64,000 nt of DNA from an alpha proteobacterium AAP38 (lineage in GTDB: Bacteria; Pseudomonadota; Alphaproteobacteria; Azospirillales; Azospirillaceae), in contig LJHR01000038.1 in the NCBI GenBank assembly GCA_001296005.1, positions 62,001 through 126,000 of the forward strand, written 5' to 3'. Below the pieces are notes generated by a model. The model was not told the DNA's origin. It saw only the letters and a program-made list of their open reading frames with translations, and made no database searches. Of this stretch, positions 8,617 to 17,271 are shown in pieces. Every line of letters starts with the position of its first letter. The first letter of the stretch is position 1. Position numbers and translations under genes: made by a program.

Positions 8617-9573
8617 ATGCCCAACCCCGCCTATCCCCAACCGATCCCCACCTCCCCCGCCCTCGACCCGGCCTTTGACTCCCTGACCAGCGCGGAACAG
8701 CGCGAGGCCTGGTGGCGCGGGTCGGATGATGAACAGGCGGTGCAGGCCGGCGATGATGTGGAATGGGCGACGGAGGAACATTTTCCCTCCGGCCTGCACC
8801 GCTCCCGCCTTAAGGACGAGGATTGGGCGCGGGTGGCCTATTTCATTGCCAAGGGCGTGTCGGTGACGGAGGTGGCGAAACATTTCGGCGTGTCGCGCAC
8901 CACCATCTGGCGCGGGATGCAGCGTTCTTCGGGTCTGCGCCGCCGCATCCTGTCGGAACGGCGGATGTTGCAGCGGGAAAGCGACAACCGCTTTGCCGCC
9001 CTGCGCGATGCCGTGGTTACCGGCCTGATCGAGGCGATCAGTGCCGGCAATGTCCGTGTCCTGCTCTGGGCCGCCAAGCGCATGGATCTGGGCGGGTCCA
9101 TCCTGCGTGCCGCCGCGGGCGATGCCGCCCCGTCCCGCCCCCGGCGCGAGCGTGCGCCCGCACCGGTGCGCGCCATCCTGACCCGTGCTGCCGCACAGGC
9201 CGACGCCCCGGTTCCGCCCGCTCCACCCCCGCCGCCACCCAAACCCGTCCCGGCCCCCGCCCCCGACAGCCGCGCCGCCACACCCGCCAAAGGCACCAAG
9301 GCTGCCACCAAACCCGCTGCCTCCCCCCACCCCGCCAACAGCCCCCGTAAGCCTGCCAAACGCACCCTGGCCCCCCGCCGGGCCTGGGAACCGCTGCGCC
9401 GCTTGCTGGCCTGCCGGCGTCCGCCCTGCCCGCCGCTGGCGGACCATCCGGATACCCGTGTCACCGACACCTTGCTGCAAAACTGCCGGTATCAGGGGCT
9501 GGGCCGTCCCGTCTGCGACAATGACGGACCGCTCAACCCCTATCGCCCCTTGCGGGATTACCGCTGGCCCTGA
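8617..9573 (+). CDS. HTH-domain DNA-binding protein with Pro/Ala-rich linker
   Basis: A 318-residue protein. A helix-turn-helix lies near residues 78-100 (GVSVTEVAKHFGVSRTTIWR), of the homeodomain-like/resolvase type used to pick DNA sites. A charged helical part follows, to about residue 165. Residues about 175-260 are a low-complexity stretch of prolines, alanines and basic residues. The C-terminus is structured again, with paired cysteines (LLACRRPPC and QNCRYQGLGRPVCDNDG) and a DYRWP end. No integrase or recombinase catalytic residues are visible. It is single-gene with its own terminator. It may be a chromosome-binding regulator, but the target is unknown. ATG 8617 was chosen because upstream codons have no protein character. 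Confidence 0.7.
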   Translation: MPNPAYPQPIPTSPALDPAFDSLTSAEQREAWWRGSDDEQAVQAGDDVEWATEEHFPSGLHRSRLKDEDWARVAYFIAKGVSVTEVAKHFGVSRTTIWRGMQRSSGLRRRILSERRMLQRESDNRFAALRDAVVTGLIEAISAGNVRVLLWAAKRMDLGGSILRAAAGDAAPSRPRRERAPAPVRAILTRAAAQADAPVPPAPPPPPPKPVPAPAPDSRAATPAKGTKAATKPAASPHPANSPRKPAKRTLAPRRAWEPLRRLLACRRPPCPPLADHPDTRVTDTLLQNCRYQGLGRPVCDNDGPLNPYRPLRDYRWP

Positions 9574-9595
9574 CCGCCGGGGCCCGGCCCGTCCG

Positions 9596-9618
9596 CCCCT
9601 GCAACAGGGGTTGTTTTT
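9596..9618 (+). terminator. Rho-independent terminator after the HTH gene
   Basis: CCCCTG at 9596-9601 pairs with CAGGGG at 9605-9610 around a CAA loop and is followed by TTGTTTTT at 9611-9618. Classic form, 23 bp after the stop of the gene ending at 9573. Confidence 0.85.
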
Positions 9619-9784
9619 CTGTTGCATCCGGTTGCACGGCACCGTCCCCGTCTATCCCTCTATATACATTGTGGCCTAGACCGAACGTCGTATCTCGCCA
9701 TCCTGAAAACGATTGGCCGGGCGAAACAGGTGGCAACGCCGGGCCGATCACGGGCGAACCAGTGCATATCAGGGGGAAAGGGTC

Positions 9785-11263
9785 ATGTTTGGATTGGCAA
9801 AGGCGGACAATCAGGGGCGGTTGAAGTCACAAGCCATGGATCTGGTGCGGGCGAACATCATGATCGCGAACGCGGATCTGGTGATCACCTATGTAAACCC
9901 GTCGCTGCAGGGTTTTCTGTCAGAGGCAGAGGCCGATCTGAGGAAGGAGCTGCCGCGCTTCAGCATGGCCAGCCTGATCGGCTCCAACATCGACATTTTC
10001 CACAAGAACCCCACGCTTCAGCGCACCATGCTGTCGGCACTCACCCGCGCGCATGAGGCGACGATCAAGGTCGGTACCCGCATGTTCGACCTGCTGGTCA
10101 GCCCGATCACCACCAATGGCGTGCGCTCCGGCTATGTCGTGGAATGGGCCAATGCCGCCGAACGGTTGGCCAACCTCGCTTATGCGGCGCAGAGCAAGGC
10201 CATTGGCCGCAACGCCGCCATCACCGAATTCACGCCCGACGGCAATATTCTGGAGGCCAACGAGATTTTCCTGACGGCCATGGGCTATCGCCTGGACGAG
10301 GTGAAGGGCCGCCACCACTCCATCTTCATGGCACCGGACCAGCGGGAAAGCGAAACCTATCGCGCCTTCTGGGATAAGCTGCGCAAGGGGGAGTTTCAGT
10401 CGGGCCGCTTCCGTCGCCTGTCCAAGACCGGGGCGGATGTCTGGATCGAGGGTTCCTACAACCCCGTGCTGGACGGTAATGGCAAGGTGACAAAGGTGGT
10501 CAAGCTGGCCAGCAATGTCACCGATCAAGTGCGCCTGCTGGCCGATCTGAAAAGCCTGATCGACGAGAATTTTGCGGAGATCGACGGCGCGGTTCAGCAA
10601 TCCTCCAAGGATTGCAGCGGGGCGACGTCCGCCGTTGCCGGCTCGCTGACCAATATGCGTACCGTCCTGGACGGCGCGCGCGACATGGCCAAATCCGTGG
10701 CCGAGATTGCCCAGACCATGACCCACTCCCGTACCGCGGTAGAGGCGGCGGGCAAGGAGGCGGAACTGGTGGCACAGCAGGCCGACCGCCTGATCAATGC
10801 CGCCCAGGCCATGAACAGTGTGGTGGAACTGATCCGCGACATTGCCGGCCAGATCAACCTTCTGTCGCTGAACGCCACCATCGAGGCGGCACGCGCTGGC
10901 GAGGCCGGCAAGGGCTTTGCCGTCGTGGCATCAGAGGTCAAGGGCCTGGCCAATCAGTCGGCCCGCGCCACCGAACAGATCTCCGCCGAAATTGAGAGCA
11001 TTCAGCGCACCAGTGCCGAGGTAGCCAGTGCCGTCCGCGGCATCACCGGCGCCATCGGCAGCGTCAGCGGCTATGTCAATTCCACCGCCGCCGCCATGGA
11101 ACAGCAAAGCGCCGTAACCCGTGAAATCAGCACCCGTATGGACGTCACCTCCAACGCCGTGACCCAGGTGTCGGCCAATATCGACACCATCTCGTCGGCG
11201 GTCGGCAAGGTCGCCGCCGCCGTGACCAAGACACGGCAAGCGGCGGAGGTGCTGGCGCGGTGA
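9785..11263 (+). CDS. Soluble PAS-domain methyl-accepting chemotaxis protein
   Basis: A 492-residue chemoreceptor without signal peptide or membrane segments, so it acts in the cytoplasm. Two PAS domains are visible. The first is near residues 20-130 ([12 protein letters not shown], then FDLLVSPI). The second is near 135-255 and has the [15 protein letters not shown] and GRHHSIFM segments typical of redox or energy-sensing PAS domains. The C-terminal half is the coiled-coil signalling region with the conserved CheA/CheW-binding tip [32 protein letters not shown] ribosome site precedes the ATG. Aer- or BdlA-like energy sensing is likely; the cofactor cannot be told from sequence alone. No che genes are in the window. 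Confidence 0.9.
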   Translation: MFGLAKADNQGRLKSQAMDLVRANIMIANADLVITYVNPSLQGFLSEAEADLRKELPRFSMASLIGSNIDIFHKNPTLQRTMLSALTRAHEATIKVGTRMFDLLVSPITTNGVRSGYVVEWANAAERLANLAYAAQSKAIGRNAAITEFTPDGNILEANEIFLTAMGYRLDEVKGRHHSIFMAPDQRESETYRAFWDKLRKGEFQSGRFRRLSKTGADVWIEGSYNPVLDGNGKVTKVVKLASNVTDQVRLLADLKSLIDENFAEIDGAVQQSSKDCSGATSAVAGSLTNMRTVLDGARDMAKSVAEIAQTMTHSRTAVEAAGKEAELVAQQADRLINAAQAMNSVVELIRDIAGQINLLSLNATIEAARAGEAGKGFAVVASEVKGLANQSARATEQISAEIESIQRTSAEVASAVRGITGAIGSVSGYVNSTAAAMEQQSAVTREISTRMDVTSNAVTQVSANIDTISSAVGKVAAAVTKTRQAAEVLAR

Positions 11264-11329
11264 TGCCCGGCAGGTGTAGGCCTTAAACTACCATTCCGCG
11301 TATGATGGCGTGACTTGTTCGCCGGGATG

Positions 11330-11370
11330 CCCTATCCTCTCCTCCACCATTTGGCATGGGGAGGATAGGG
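11330..11370 (+). promoter_or_regulatory. Hairpin that hides the tyrosinase ribosome binding site
   Basis: CCCTATCCTC at 11330-11339 is perfectly complementary to GAGGATAGGG at 11361-11370. The stem extends inward by three more pairs (one G-U) to 13 bp around a 15-base loop. The 3' arm is the Shine-Dalgarno sequence (GGGGAGGATAGGG), and the ATG follows two bases after the stem, at 11373. The structure should block initiation unless melted or bound. No T-tract follows, so it is not a terminator. Confidence 0.65.
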
Positions 11371-11372
11371 TT

Positions 11373-12977
11373 ATGCGCGTATCACGACGCAATGTGCTGG
11401 CCACCGGCGGGGCGCTGGCGGGTCTTGGGGCGTTCAGCGGGGTGGCCGGTGCCGCCACCAAGAAGCTGCCCGCACCCTGGGTCCGCTATGATGTGTGGAG
11501 CAGCGAAGGCCAGCGCATGTTGAAGGGCTACAAGACCGCTGTGGAGGCGATGCTGGCCCTGCCGCCCACCCATCCCCATAATTGGTTCCGCAATGCCTTT
11601 GTGCATTACATGGATTGCCCGCATGGCAATTGGTGGTTCTATGTCTGGCACCGGGGCTATCTGGGCTATTTCGAACAGACGGTTCGCAAATATTCCGGCA
11701 TGTCCGATTTCGCCTTCCCCTATTGGGACTGGAGCCAGAAACAGGCGCTGCCCGATGGCATGTTCGACGGCGTGCTGACGCCCGTCGCCGATGCCTTCGC
11801 CCGATACGCGCGCGACCTGCCGACCTTCACCAATTTCATCCAGGCTCCGCTGGAAAGCTATTACAGCCGCATGACCGCGGCGCAGAAAAACCAGCAGAAC
11901 CTGCGCGGCAACACAAATTTCCAGAAGCTGTGGGACGGCGTGGCCGGGACGGGCGGGGTGGATAAGGGCGACCGCGCCTTTGCGCCCACCGACCTTTCGC
12001 CCACCCTGAAGGCCCGTTACCCGACCCGCAGCAATCCCGACATCGCCCCGTCGGTCGCCAAATATTGTCTGCCGGCCAACATCGCCCTGGGTCTGGCGCC
12101 GAACCAGTTCAACAGCGCCAACATGGTGGACAGCTTCACCAGCGTGAAGACCGCATCCCACAATGCCATGCCGGCCAGTGGCTCCGTCTTCTCCAAGCTG
12201 GAGGGAGAGCCGCATAACAAGGTCCATAACTTCATCGGCGGCGCGTTCGATGGTCCGGGCAATTGGGGCAGCGGCCCCTTCGGCAACATGACCAACAACC
12301 TGTCCCCCGTTGATCCCATCTTCTTCCTGCACCATTCCAACATGGACCGGCTGTGGTGGCTGTGGGAGGAGAAACAGAAGGCCAAGGGCCTGCCCACCCT
12401 GCCCACCAACAAGGACGAGTTGGCGCAGTTCGAACGCGAACCGTTCCTGTTCTTCTGGAACGAGAAGGGGGAGCCGATCCTGAACGGCAAGGCCGGGGAT
12501 TACATCGATCCCAAGCAGTTCTGGTATTATTACGGCCCGCCGGTGGACAAGACGCTTCTGGACATGGTGGAAGAGCTGAAGAAACCGACTGCGGCGCCGC
12601 GCCTGCTGGCGGCGGCATCGGATGAAAAGTCCGTGGATGGGCTGGCGAAATGGCCCATCGGCCTGAATGCTCGTCAGGTGCAGGCCATCATCACCTTCAC
12701 CCGCCCCGCCAGTTCGGCCCGCGAATATGCGCTGGTCGTCAACGCGCCGGCGGACCTGAAGGTGGCGGGCATCGACAGCCCCTATTATGCCGGCAGCATC
12801 TCCTTCTTCGGCAGCCACACATCCGACATGCAGCACCGCGTCACCTATGCCGTGTCCCTGGACCCGGCGGTTGTGGCCAAGGCCGGGGGGCAGATGGACC
12901 TGCGCCTCGTCCCCACCCCGGCCTGGGCCGACCGGGCGGAACCGCAGATCGAAAACCTGGAAATCCGCGGCTCCTGA
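11373..12977 (+). CDS. Tat-exported tyrosinase / polyphenol oxidase
   Basis: This 534-residue type-3 copper enzyme should oxidise phenols to quinones in the periplasm or outside. Residues 4-28 are a twin-arginine signal (SRRNVLATGG plus a hydrophobic stretch and AGA). The CuA site is H78, H84 and H93 (FVHYMDCPHG, WHRGYLGYF). The CuB site is H281, H285 and the HH pair at 320-321 in DPIFFLHHSNMDRLWWLW. A C-terminal domain from about residue 440 contains AREYALVVNAPADLKVAG, similar in style to the KFDV domain of plant polyphenol oxidases that shields the active site. The enzyme is long for a bacterial tyrosinase. No separate caddie gene adjoins. Translation is probably controlled by the hairpin at 11330-11370. 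Confidence 0.9.
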   Translation: MRVSRRNVLATGGALAGLGAFSGVAGAATKKLPAPWVRYDVWSSEGQRMLKGYKTAVEAMLALPPTHPHNWFRNAFVHYMDCPHGNWWFYVWHRGYLGYFEQTVRKYSGMSDFAFPYWDWSQKQALPDGMFDGVLTPVADAFARYARDLPTFTNFIQAPLESYYSRMTAAQKNQQNLRGNTNFQKLWDGVAGTGGVDKGDRAFAPTDLSPTLKARYPTRSNPDIAPSVAKYCLPANIALGLAPNQFNSANMVDSFTSVKTASHNAMPASGSVFSKLEGEPHNKVHNFIGGAFDGPGNWGSGPFGNMTNNLSPVDPIFFLHHSNMDRLWWLWEEKQKAKGLPTLPTNKDELAQFEREPFLFFWNEKGEPILNGKAGDYIDPKQFWYYYGPPVDKTLLDMVEELKKPTAAPRLLAAASDEKSVDGLAKWPIGLNARQVQAIITFTRPASSAREYALVVNAPADLKVAGIDSPYYAGSISFFGSHTSDMQHRVTYAVSLDPAVVAKAGGQMDLRLVPTPAWADRAEPQIENLEIRGS

Positions 12978-12988
12978 TAGGCGGTACA

Positions 12989-13016
12989 CCGGCGGCATCC
13001 CCACGGATGCCGCCGG
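12989..13016. terminator. Bidirectional hairpin between convergent genes
   Basis: CCGGCGGCATCC (12989-13000) and GGATGCCGCCGG (13005-13016) form a perfect 12-bp stem with a CCAC loop. It lies between the tyrosinase stop and the stop of the convergent membrane-protein gene. No T-tract is present. Confidence 0.6.
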
Positions 13017-13024
13017 ACCGTCCC

Positions 13025-13636
13025 TCAACCAATCCCATCCTCATACTGGCGCAGCAGACGGCGCAGCCGTTCCGCCTCCGGCTTCAGCACCTTGAAGTAA
13101 CGCACGGCCATGATGCTGCCCGACAGGCCAAATCCCACCATCGCCAGCAGGGCGAAATCCCGGATATTGCCGCCCGTCATCTTGCCCACATCACCCAGCT
13201 GCATAACGGCCAGCCCCAGCGCCAACAGAAAGATGGGCACCGCCACCCCCATCACCCGGATGCGCCCCATCGCCCCTTCCACCTGCGACAGCAGGGCGCG
13301 CAGGCTGCCCGGCAGGTTTTCGGGCGGCGGCGTCACCGCCCCCTCCCATCCCCGCCGCACCACCAGGGCCAGGACGGCCCAGGCAATGGCCAGCAGCAGC
13401 AGGCTGCCCCATTCCCGCGCGGGATCGACATTGCCACGCCCGGCGATGCCATAGGCCGCCACCAGGCTCCACCCACCCAGCGCCACACCGATCAACCCCA
13501 TACGCAGGCGGAAATCCCGGCCCCGCCGCGCCACCTCCGCCATGGCACTGTCGATCAGGTACAGGCCCGCCACTTCCTCTGCCCGGTTGGCGGCCCCGGT
13601 CCAGGCACGTTCCAGCCTTGCCATATCCATGCTCAT
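13025..13636 (-). CDS. Membrane partner of ECF sigma factor (putative anti-sigma factor)
   Basis: A 203-residue protein whose ATG overlaps the stop of the sigma-factor gene (ATGA). The first 45 residues are soluble and charged. Hydrophobic segments follow near 47-65, 77-93, 130-150 and 160-177, then a basic helical tail (YFKVLKPEAERLRRLL). No zinc-binding HxxxCxxC motif is seen, so it is not a ZAS-type anti-sigma factor. The coupling to an ECF sigma gene and the topology suggest a membrane-anchored regulator of it, but the role is inferred only from position. Confidence 0.6.
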   Translation of the reverse strand: MSMDMARLERAWTGAANRAEEVAGLYLIDSAMAEVARRGRDFRLRMGLIGVALGGWSLVAAYGIAGRGNVDPAREWGSLLLLAIAWAVLALVVRRGWEGAVTPPPENLPGSLRALLSQVEGAMGRIRVMGVAVPIFLLALGLAVMQLGDVGKMTGGNIRDFALLAMVGFGLSGSIMAVRYFKVLKPEAERLRRLLRQYEDGIG

Positions 13637-14154
13637 TTCTCTTCCTCCTGCGCTTCGATCTGGGATATAATTCCTGTCAAACGGGCCTTGGCCCGTGTCA
13701 GGCGAACGCCGACATTGCTTTCGCTCAAATCATGCATCTGGCCGATATCGCGGTACGGCACCCCGTCCAGCGACAGCAGCAGGATCGACCGGTCGAGCGT
13801 CGGCAATTGCCGGATGGCGGCATAGAGCCGGTCCAGCATCCGCACCTCATCCGGATCGGCGGACAGGGCGTGGCGCCGCATGGCCTCTGCCGCCGCGTCG
13901 GCATCACGCCGCGCCTTGCCCCCCTGGCTGCCCTGCCAGGTCAGCGCCCGGTTATGGGCAACGCGATAGATGAAGGTGACGGGCTGGCTGTCGCCGCGAA
14001 AGGCCGGCAAGGCCCGCCAAACGGCCAGCATCAGTTCCTGCATCAGGTCCGGCTGGTCGGCAGGGTGGGCAAAACCGCGCGCGATCCGGTGCAACAGGGT
14101 CAGATGCTCCCGCATCCATTGCCTGAACATCGCCTCGCGTCCCGCATCCATCAT
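13633..14154 (-). CDS. ECF-type RNA polymerase sigma factor
   Basis: At 173 residues this has the length of a minimal extracytoplasmic-function sigma factor. Region 2 is seen in DLMQELMLAVWRALPAF and the following VTFIYRVAHNRALTW, which melt and read the -10 element. Region 4 is the C-terminal helix-turn-helix (GVPYRDIGQMHDLSESNVGVR followed by LTRAKARL), which reads the -35 element. The linker is short, and there is no SnoaL extension. It is coupled to the membrane-protein gene downstream, a usual layout for a sigma/anti-sigma pair. The tyrosinase gene next door is convergent, so control of it by this sigma factor is only a guess. Confidence 0.9.
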   Translation of the reverse strand: MMDAGREAMFRQWMREHLTLLHRIARGFAHPADQPDLMQELMLAVWRALPAFRGDSQPVTFIYRVAHNRALTWQGSQGGKARRDADAAAEAMRRHALSADPDEVRMLDRLYAAIRQLPTLDRSILLLSLDGVPYRDIGQMHDLSESNVGVRLTRAKARLTGIISQIEAQEEEK

Positions 14155-14242
14155 CCGCTCCCGTTCGATCCGATGGATTAGACAGGACCCAGCATCCGTT
14201 CCTTACAGGGAAAGGACAGAAATAATGAAAATTGGCGGGATA

Positions 14243-16171
14243 TCAGGCCGCCGGGTCGCGCACGGGCGGCAGCACCGCCGACAGGGTGGCGATCAGATGA
14301 TCCAGCTTGATGGGCTTGGCCAGGAAGGCCTGCATGCCGGCATCGCGGCATTGCTGGCGGATTTCCGCCGACAGGTTGGCCGTCAGGGCAACGATGGGCA
14401 CCTGCGCACCCTGTCCGCCCATGGCACGCAGCCGTCGTGCGGCCTCCAGCCCGTCCATGTCGGGCATAGACAGGTCCATGATGATGGCATCGACGGGGCG
14501 TTCCTTGACGATGGCGATGGCATCCCCGCCATTGCCGGCCTGCAGAACCTGCGCCCCGCGCTGGATCAGCAATTCGGTGGCCACAAACCGGTTCACCTCG
14601 TCATCCTCCACCAGAAGGATGACGGGGCGGCCCGTGCCAACGGTGGGAAGGGCGCCCTGGATGGGGGCGTCCTGGCGCGGACGGTCCACAGCCAGCGGCA
14701 CCAGCGGCAGGCACAGGGTGAACTGGCTGCCTTCCCCCGCCTCACTTTCCACGGTCAGGCTGCCGCCCAGCATGTCGGTCAGGGACCGGGCAATGGCCAG
14801 ACCCAGTCCCGCCCCGCCGAAGCGGCGGGTGCTGGAACTGTCCGCCTGGCTGAACACATCGAAAATCTGGTCCAGTTTTTCGGATGGGATGCCGACACCG
14901 GTGTCCACCACTTGGAACCGCACCCAATGCATGGGCGACGGCACGGCCAGGCCCGGCACCGACCCCGGTGCCTCCACCCGGTCCACCGACAGGGTGACCC
15001 GGCCCTGGTCGGTGAACTTGACGGCATTGTCCAGAAGGCAGAGCAATATCTGGCGCAGTCGCTTGGCATCGGTCACCACGCCCGACGGCACCCCGTCCCC
15101 CGTCCGCAAGGACAGGATCAGGCCCTTGCGCTCCGCCCGCGGCCCGACATTGGACATCAGATCGCCCAGCAGCAGGCCCAGATCGACAGGCCCCTGCTCC
15201 ATCTCAAGCCGCCCGGCCTCCAGCCGCGCCATATCCAGCACATCATCGATCAGCGTCAGCAGCGAGGCGCTGGAACTGCCCATGACCTCCAGCAGGCGGA
15301 TCTGACCTGCATTGAGATTATGCGTCTCCAATATCTGGAGACAGCCCTGGATGGCATTGATGGGGGTACGGATTTCATGGCTGATGGTGGCCAGGAATTC
15401 GGACTTGGCGCGGTCGGCGGCGCGGGCCTGCTCGGCCGCCACCTCCGCCGCTGCGCGTTCAGCGGCCAGCCGGTCCGTCATGCGCAGCAGGGCACCGCCC
15501 GCCGCACCCATGGCGATGGCCATCACCACGAAGGGCTGGATATAATCGATGAGACGGTTGCCCAGTGTGGCCGGGTCGAACGCGTCCTGCGGCCGGTTCA
15601 ACAGGATGTCCAGCCCATAGAGCGTATTGGCTGCCAAAGTGGCGGCCACCGCGCCCAGCAGCACCCATTCCGGCCCCCGGCGGGGACGTATCCGCAGCAG
15701 CGACAGCAGCGCCATGGCCAGCACCGCCTCGATGAAGCCGACATTCAGCAGTTCGCGCAGGACCCCGTCACGGCGCAGCAGGGCCAGCCCAACCAGAAGC
15801 GCCACCAGCGCACCCGCCGACAGCCAGCGGCGCCAGCGGTACCGGTGGCCGGCATAGATGGCGACCCCATGCGCGAACAGATAATAGGCCAGATTGTAAA
15901 GACAATCGGCCAGCAGCGCGGCACCGGCCATGACCGGGTCCATGGGCGTGCCGACAGTCTCCAGCAAGGGGACGGACAGCATCACCGTGACAAAGGACAG
16001 CGCCCACCACAGCGCATAGGTTTCCCGCCGGCTATTCCACCAGATCGCGGCCAGCAGCGCTGCGGCACCCAGAAGGGGGGCCGCATTCACCAACAGCAAA
16101 GCGCGTTCAAGATCGATGTTCGTCAAAATGGCAGCGGCAGCCATAAACAGAAGATTGAGCAGAGCCGACAT
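14243..16171 (-). CDS. Membrane-bound hybrid histidine kinase with receiver domain
   Basis: A 642-residue sensor. The first about 235 residues hold seven or so hydrophobic segments with short loops (an MHYT/MASE-like integral sensor, exact family not recognised). A short helical linker follows, then the HisKA domain with the phospho-accepting histidine in FLATISHEIRTPINAIQG. The HATPase_c domain has GVGIPSEKLDQIF and GGAGLGLAIARSL. The C-terminus is a receiver (ILLVEDDEVNRFVATELL, phospho-site in IIMDLSMPDMDG). ATG 16171 was chosen over a TTG nine codons upstream. No dedicated response regulator adjoins; output may go through a phosphotransfer protein such as those encoded at 49172 or 52176. 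Confidence 0.88.
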   Translation of the reverse strand: MSALLNLLFMAAAAILTNIDLERALLLVNAAPLLGAAALLAAIWWNSRRETYALWWALSFVTVMLSVPLLETVGTPMDPVMAGAALLADCLYNLAYYLFAHGVAIYAGHRYRWRRWLSAGALVALLVGLALLRRDGVLRELLNVGFIEAVLAMALLSLLRIRPRRGPEWVLLGAVAATLAANTLYGLDILLNRPQDAFDPATLGNRLIDYIQPFVVMAIAMGAAGGALLRMTDRLAAERAAAEVAAEQARAADRAKSEFLATISHEIRTPINAIQGCLQILETHNLNAGQIRLLEVMGSSSASLLTLIDDVLDMARLEAGRLEMEQGPVDLGLLLGDLMSNVGPRAERKGLILSLRTGDGVPSGVVTDAKRLRQILLCLLDNAVKFTDQGRVTLSVDRVEAPGSVPGLAVPSPMHWVRFQVVDTGVGIPSEKLDQIFDVFSQADSSSTRRFGGAGLGLAIARSLTDMLGGSLTVESEAGEGSQFTLCLPLVPLAVDRPRQDAPIQGALPTVGTGRPVILLVEDDEVNRFVATELLIQRGAQVLQAGNGGDAIAIVKERPVDAIIMDLSMPDMDGLEAARRLRAMGGQGAQVPIVALTANLSAEIRQQCRDAGMQAFLAKPIKLDHLIATLSAVLPPVRDPAA

Positions 16172-16499
16172 CTTGCAACAAAGGCGACGAATACGCAATC
16201 TTAACAGGCAAGATGGCCGCTCATGGCCCCATCTATATTCGCGGATGCTTTTAACGTGAATCCACGCGTGAACACATTAACATGTATTTTCGTCATTTTT
16301 TTCTCATCAACTTGAACAATGCGCCGGTTCGCGGCTATGGTGGGCGGGCGGGATGCCGGGCAGGGCTCGCGCGTTGCGACCCTCTTGTCCCACGCTTCGT
16401 TGTGGCAAATCCCGCACGCTTATGATTCAAAGGATTGCCCGATATACTTAACCCATCGGGACAGGTCATGCCGCCGGCGGGGCGGCAGGGGGAACGCCA
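16172..16499. other. Intergenic region between divergent kinase and pilus genes
   Basis: About 330 bp without a convincing gene. The part at 16240-16320 is AT-rich (stretches such as ACATTAACATG and TTTTTTTCTC) and probably holds promoters for both directions. A good AGGGGG ribosome site closes it on the right, 7 bases before ATG 16500. No clear operator palindrome was found. Confidence 0.5.
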
Positions 16500-17246
16500 A
16501 TGCGGGGCGCGGTCATGAAACATTATCTTCGCGGTCTGATGCTGATGCTGGGGGCAATGCTGCTGGGCACGCTGCCCGCCTCTGCCTTCCGCCTGATCCC
16601 GATCGAGATGGAGTTCGAGCCGACAGGGCGCGGCGCCACCCAGATTTTCCGGGTGGAGAATGATACCCAGCTGCCCATCGCCATCGAAATCCACATCACG
16701 GGCCGCAAGATGGGACCGGATGGGGAGGATCTGCCCGCCGAACCGTCGGATGAATGGGTGATCTTCCCCGAACAGCTGGTGCTGGAACCCAACCAGAATC
16801 AGTCGGTGCGCGTGCAATGGACCGGCAATCCCAAGCCGGATCAGGAACTGGCCTACCGGCTCATTGCCGAACAGCTGGATGTCGATATCGGGCAGGCACC
16901 GGTGGAGGGGGGCAAGGTCAAGCTGCTGGTGCAGTACAAGGCTTCCATCTATGTCACCCCGCCGGGTGTAAAGGCGCAGATCAATGTCGCCTCCGCCGGC
17001 CCGCGTCAGCTCAGCGACGGGGTCGTGATGGAGGTGAAGCTTCGCAATGACGGCACCGCCCACAAGATCCTGAAGGACCCGACCCTGGTGGTGGAGGCGG
17101 GCGGCAAGTCCGTCTCCATCCCGACCGACCGTCTGGGTGGTCTGGCTGGCGAGAATGTGCTGCCCGGTGTCACGCGCAGCTTCCTGTTGCCCTGGCCGGG
17201 GGACCTGCCCAAGGGTCCGCTGAATGCCAAGCTGAACCTGCCCTGA
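16500..17246 (+). CDS. Pilus periplasmic chaperone
   Basis: A 248-residue PapD-like chaperone that would hold pilus subunits in the periplasm and donate a strand to them. The signal peptide covers about residues 1-30 (LRGLMLMLGAMLLG to PASA). The mature protein opens FRLIPIEMEFEPTGRGATQ, the usual first strands, and contains LPIAIEIHITGRK, DEWVIFPEQLVLEPNQNQSVR and IYVTPP, matching the first immunoglobulin domain and the start of the second. ATG 16500 has a well-spaced AGGGGG; ATG 16515 is the alternative. The usher gene follows after 25 bp. Confidence 0.85.
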   Translation: MRGAVMKHYLRGLMLMLGAMLLGTLPASAFRLIPIEMEFEPTGRGATQIFRVENDTQLPIAIEIHITGRKMGPDGEDLPAEPSDEWVIFPEQLVLEPNQNQSVRVQWTGNPKPDQELAYRLIAEQLDVDIGQAPVEGGKVKLLVQYKASIYVTPPGVKAQINVASAGPRQLSDGVVMEVKLRNDGTAHKILKDPTLVVEAGGKSVSIPTDRLGGLAGENVLPGVTRSFLLPWPGDLPKGPLNAKLNLP

Positions 17247-17271
17247 TCGCGCCCGGTCACGCCTTCCCGCC

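Noticed and set aside
13970-16204. 744-codon plus-strand ORF across the hybrid kinase gene
   Set aside because: Antisense to clear HisKA, HATPase and receiver domains; Gln/His-rich shadow.
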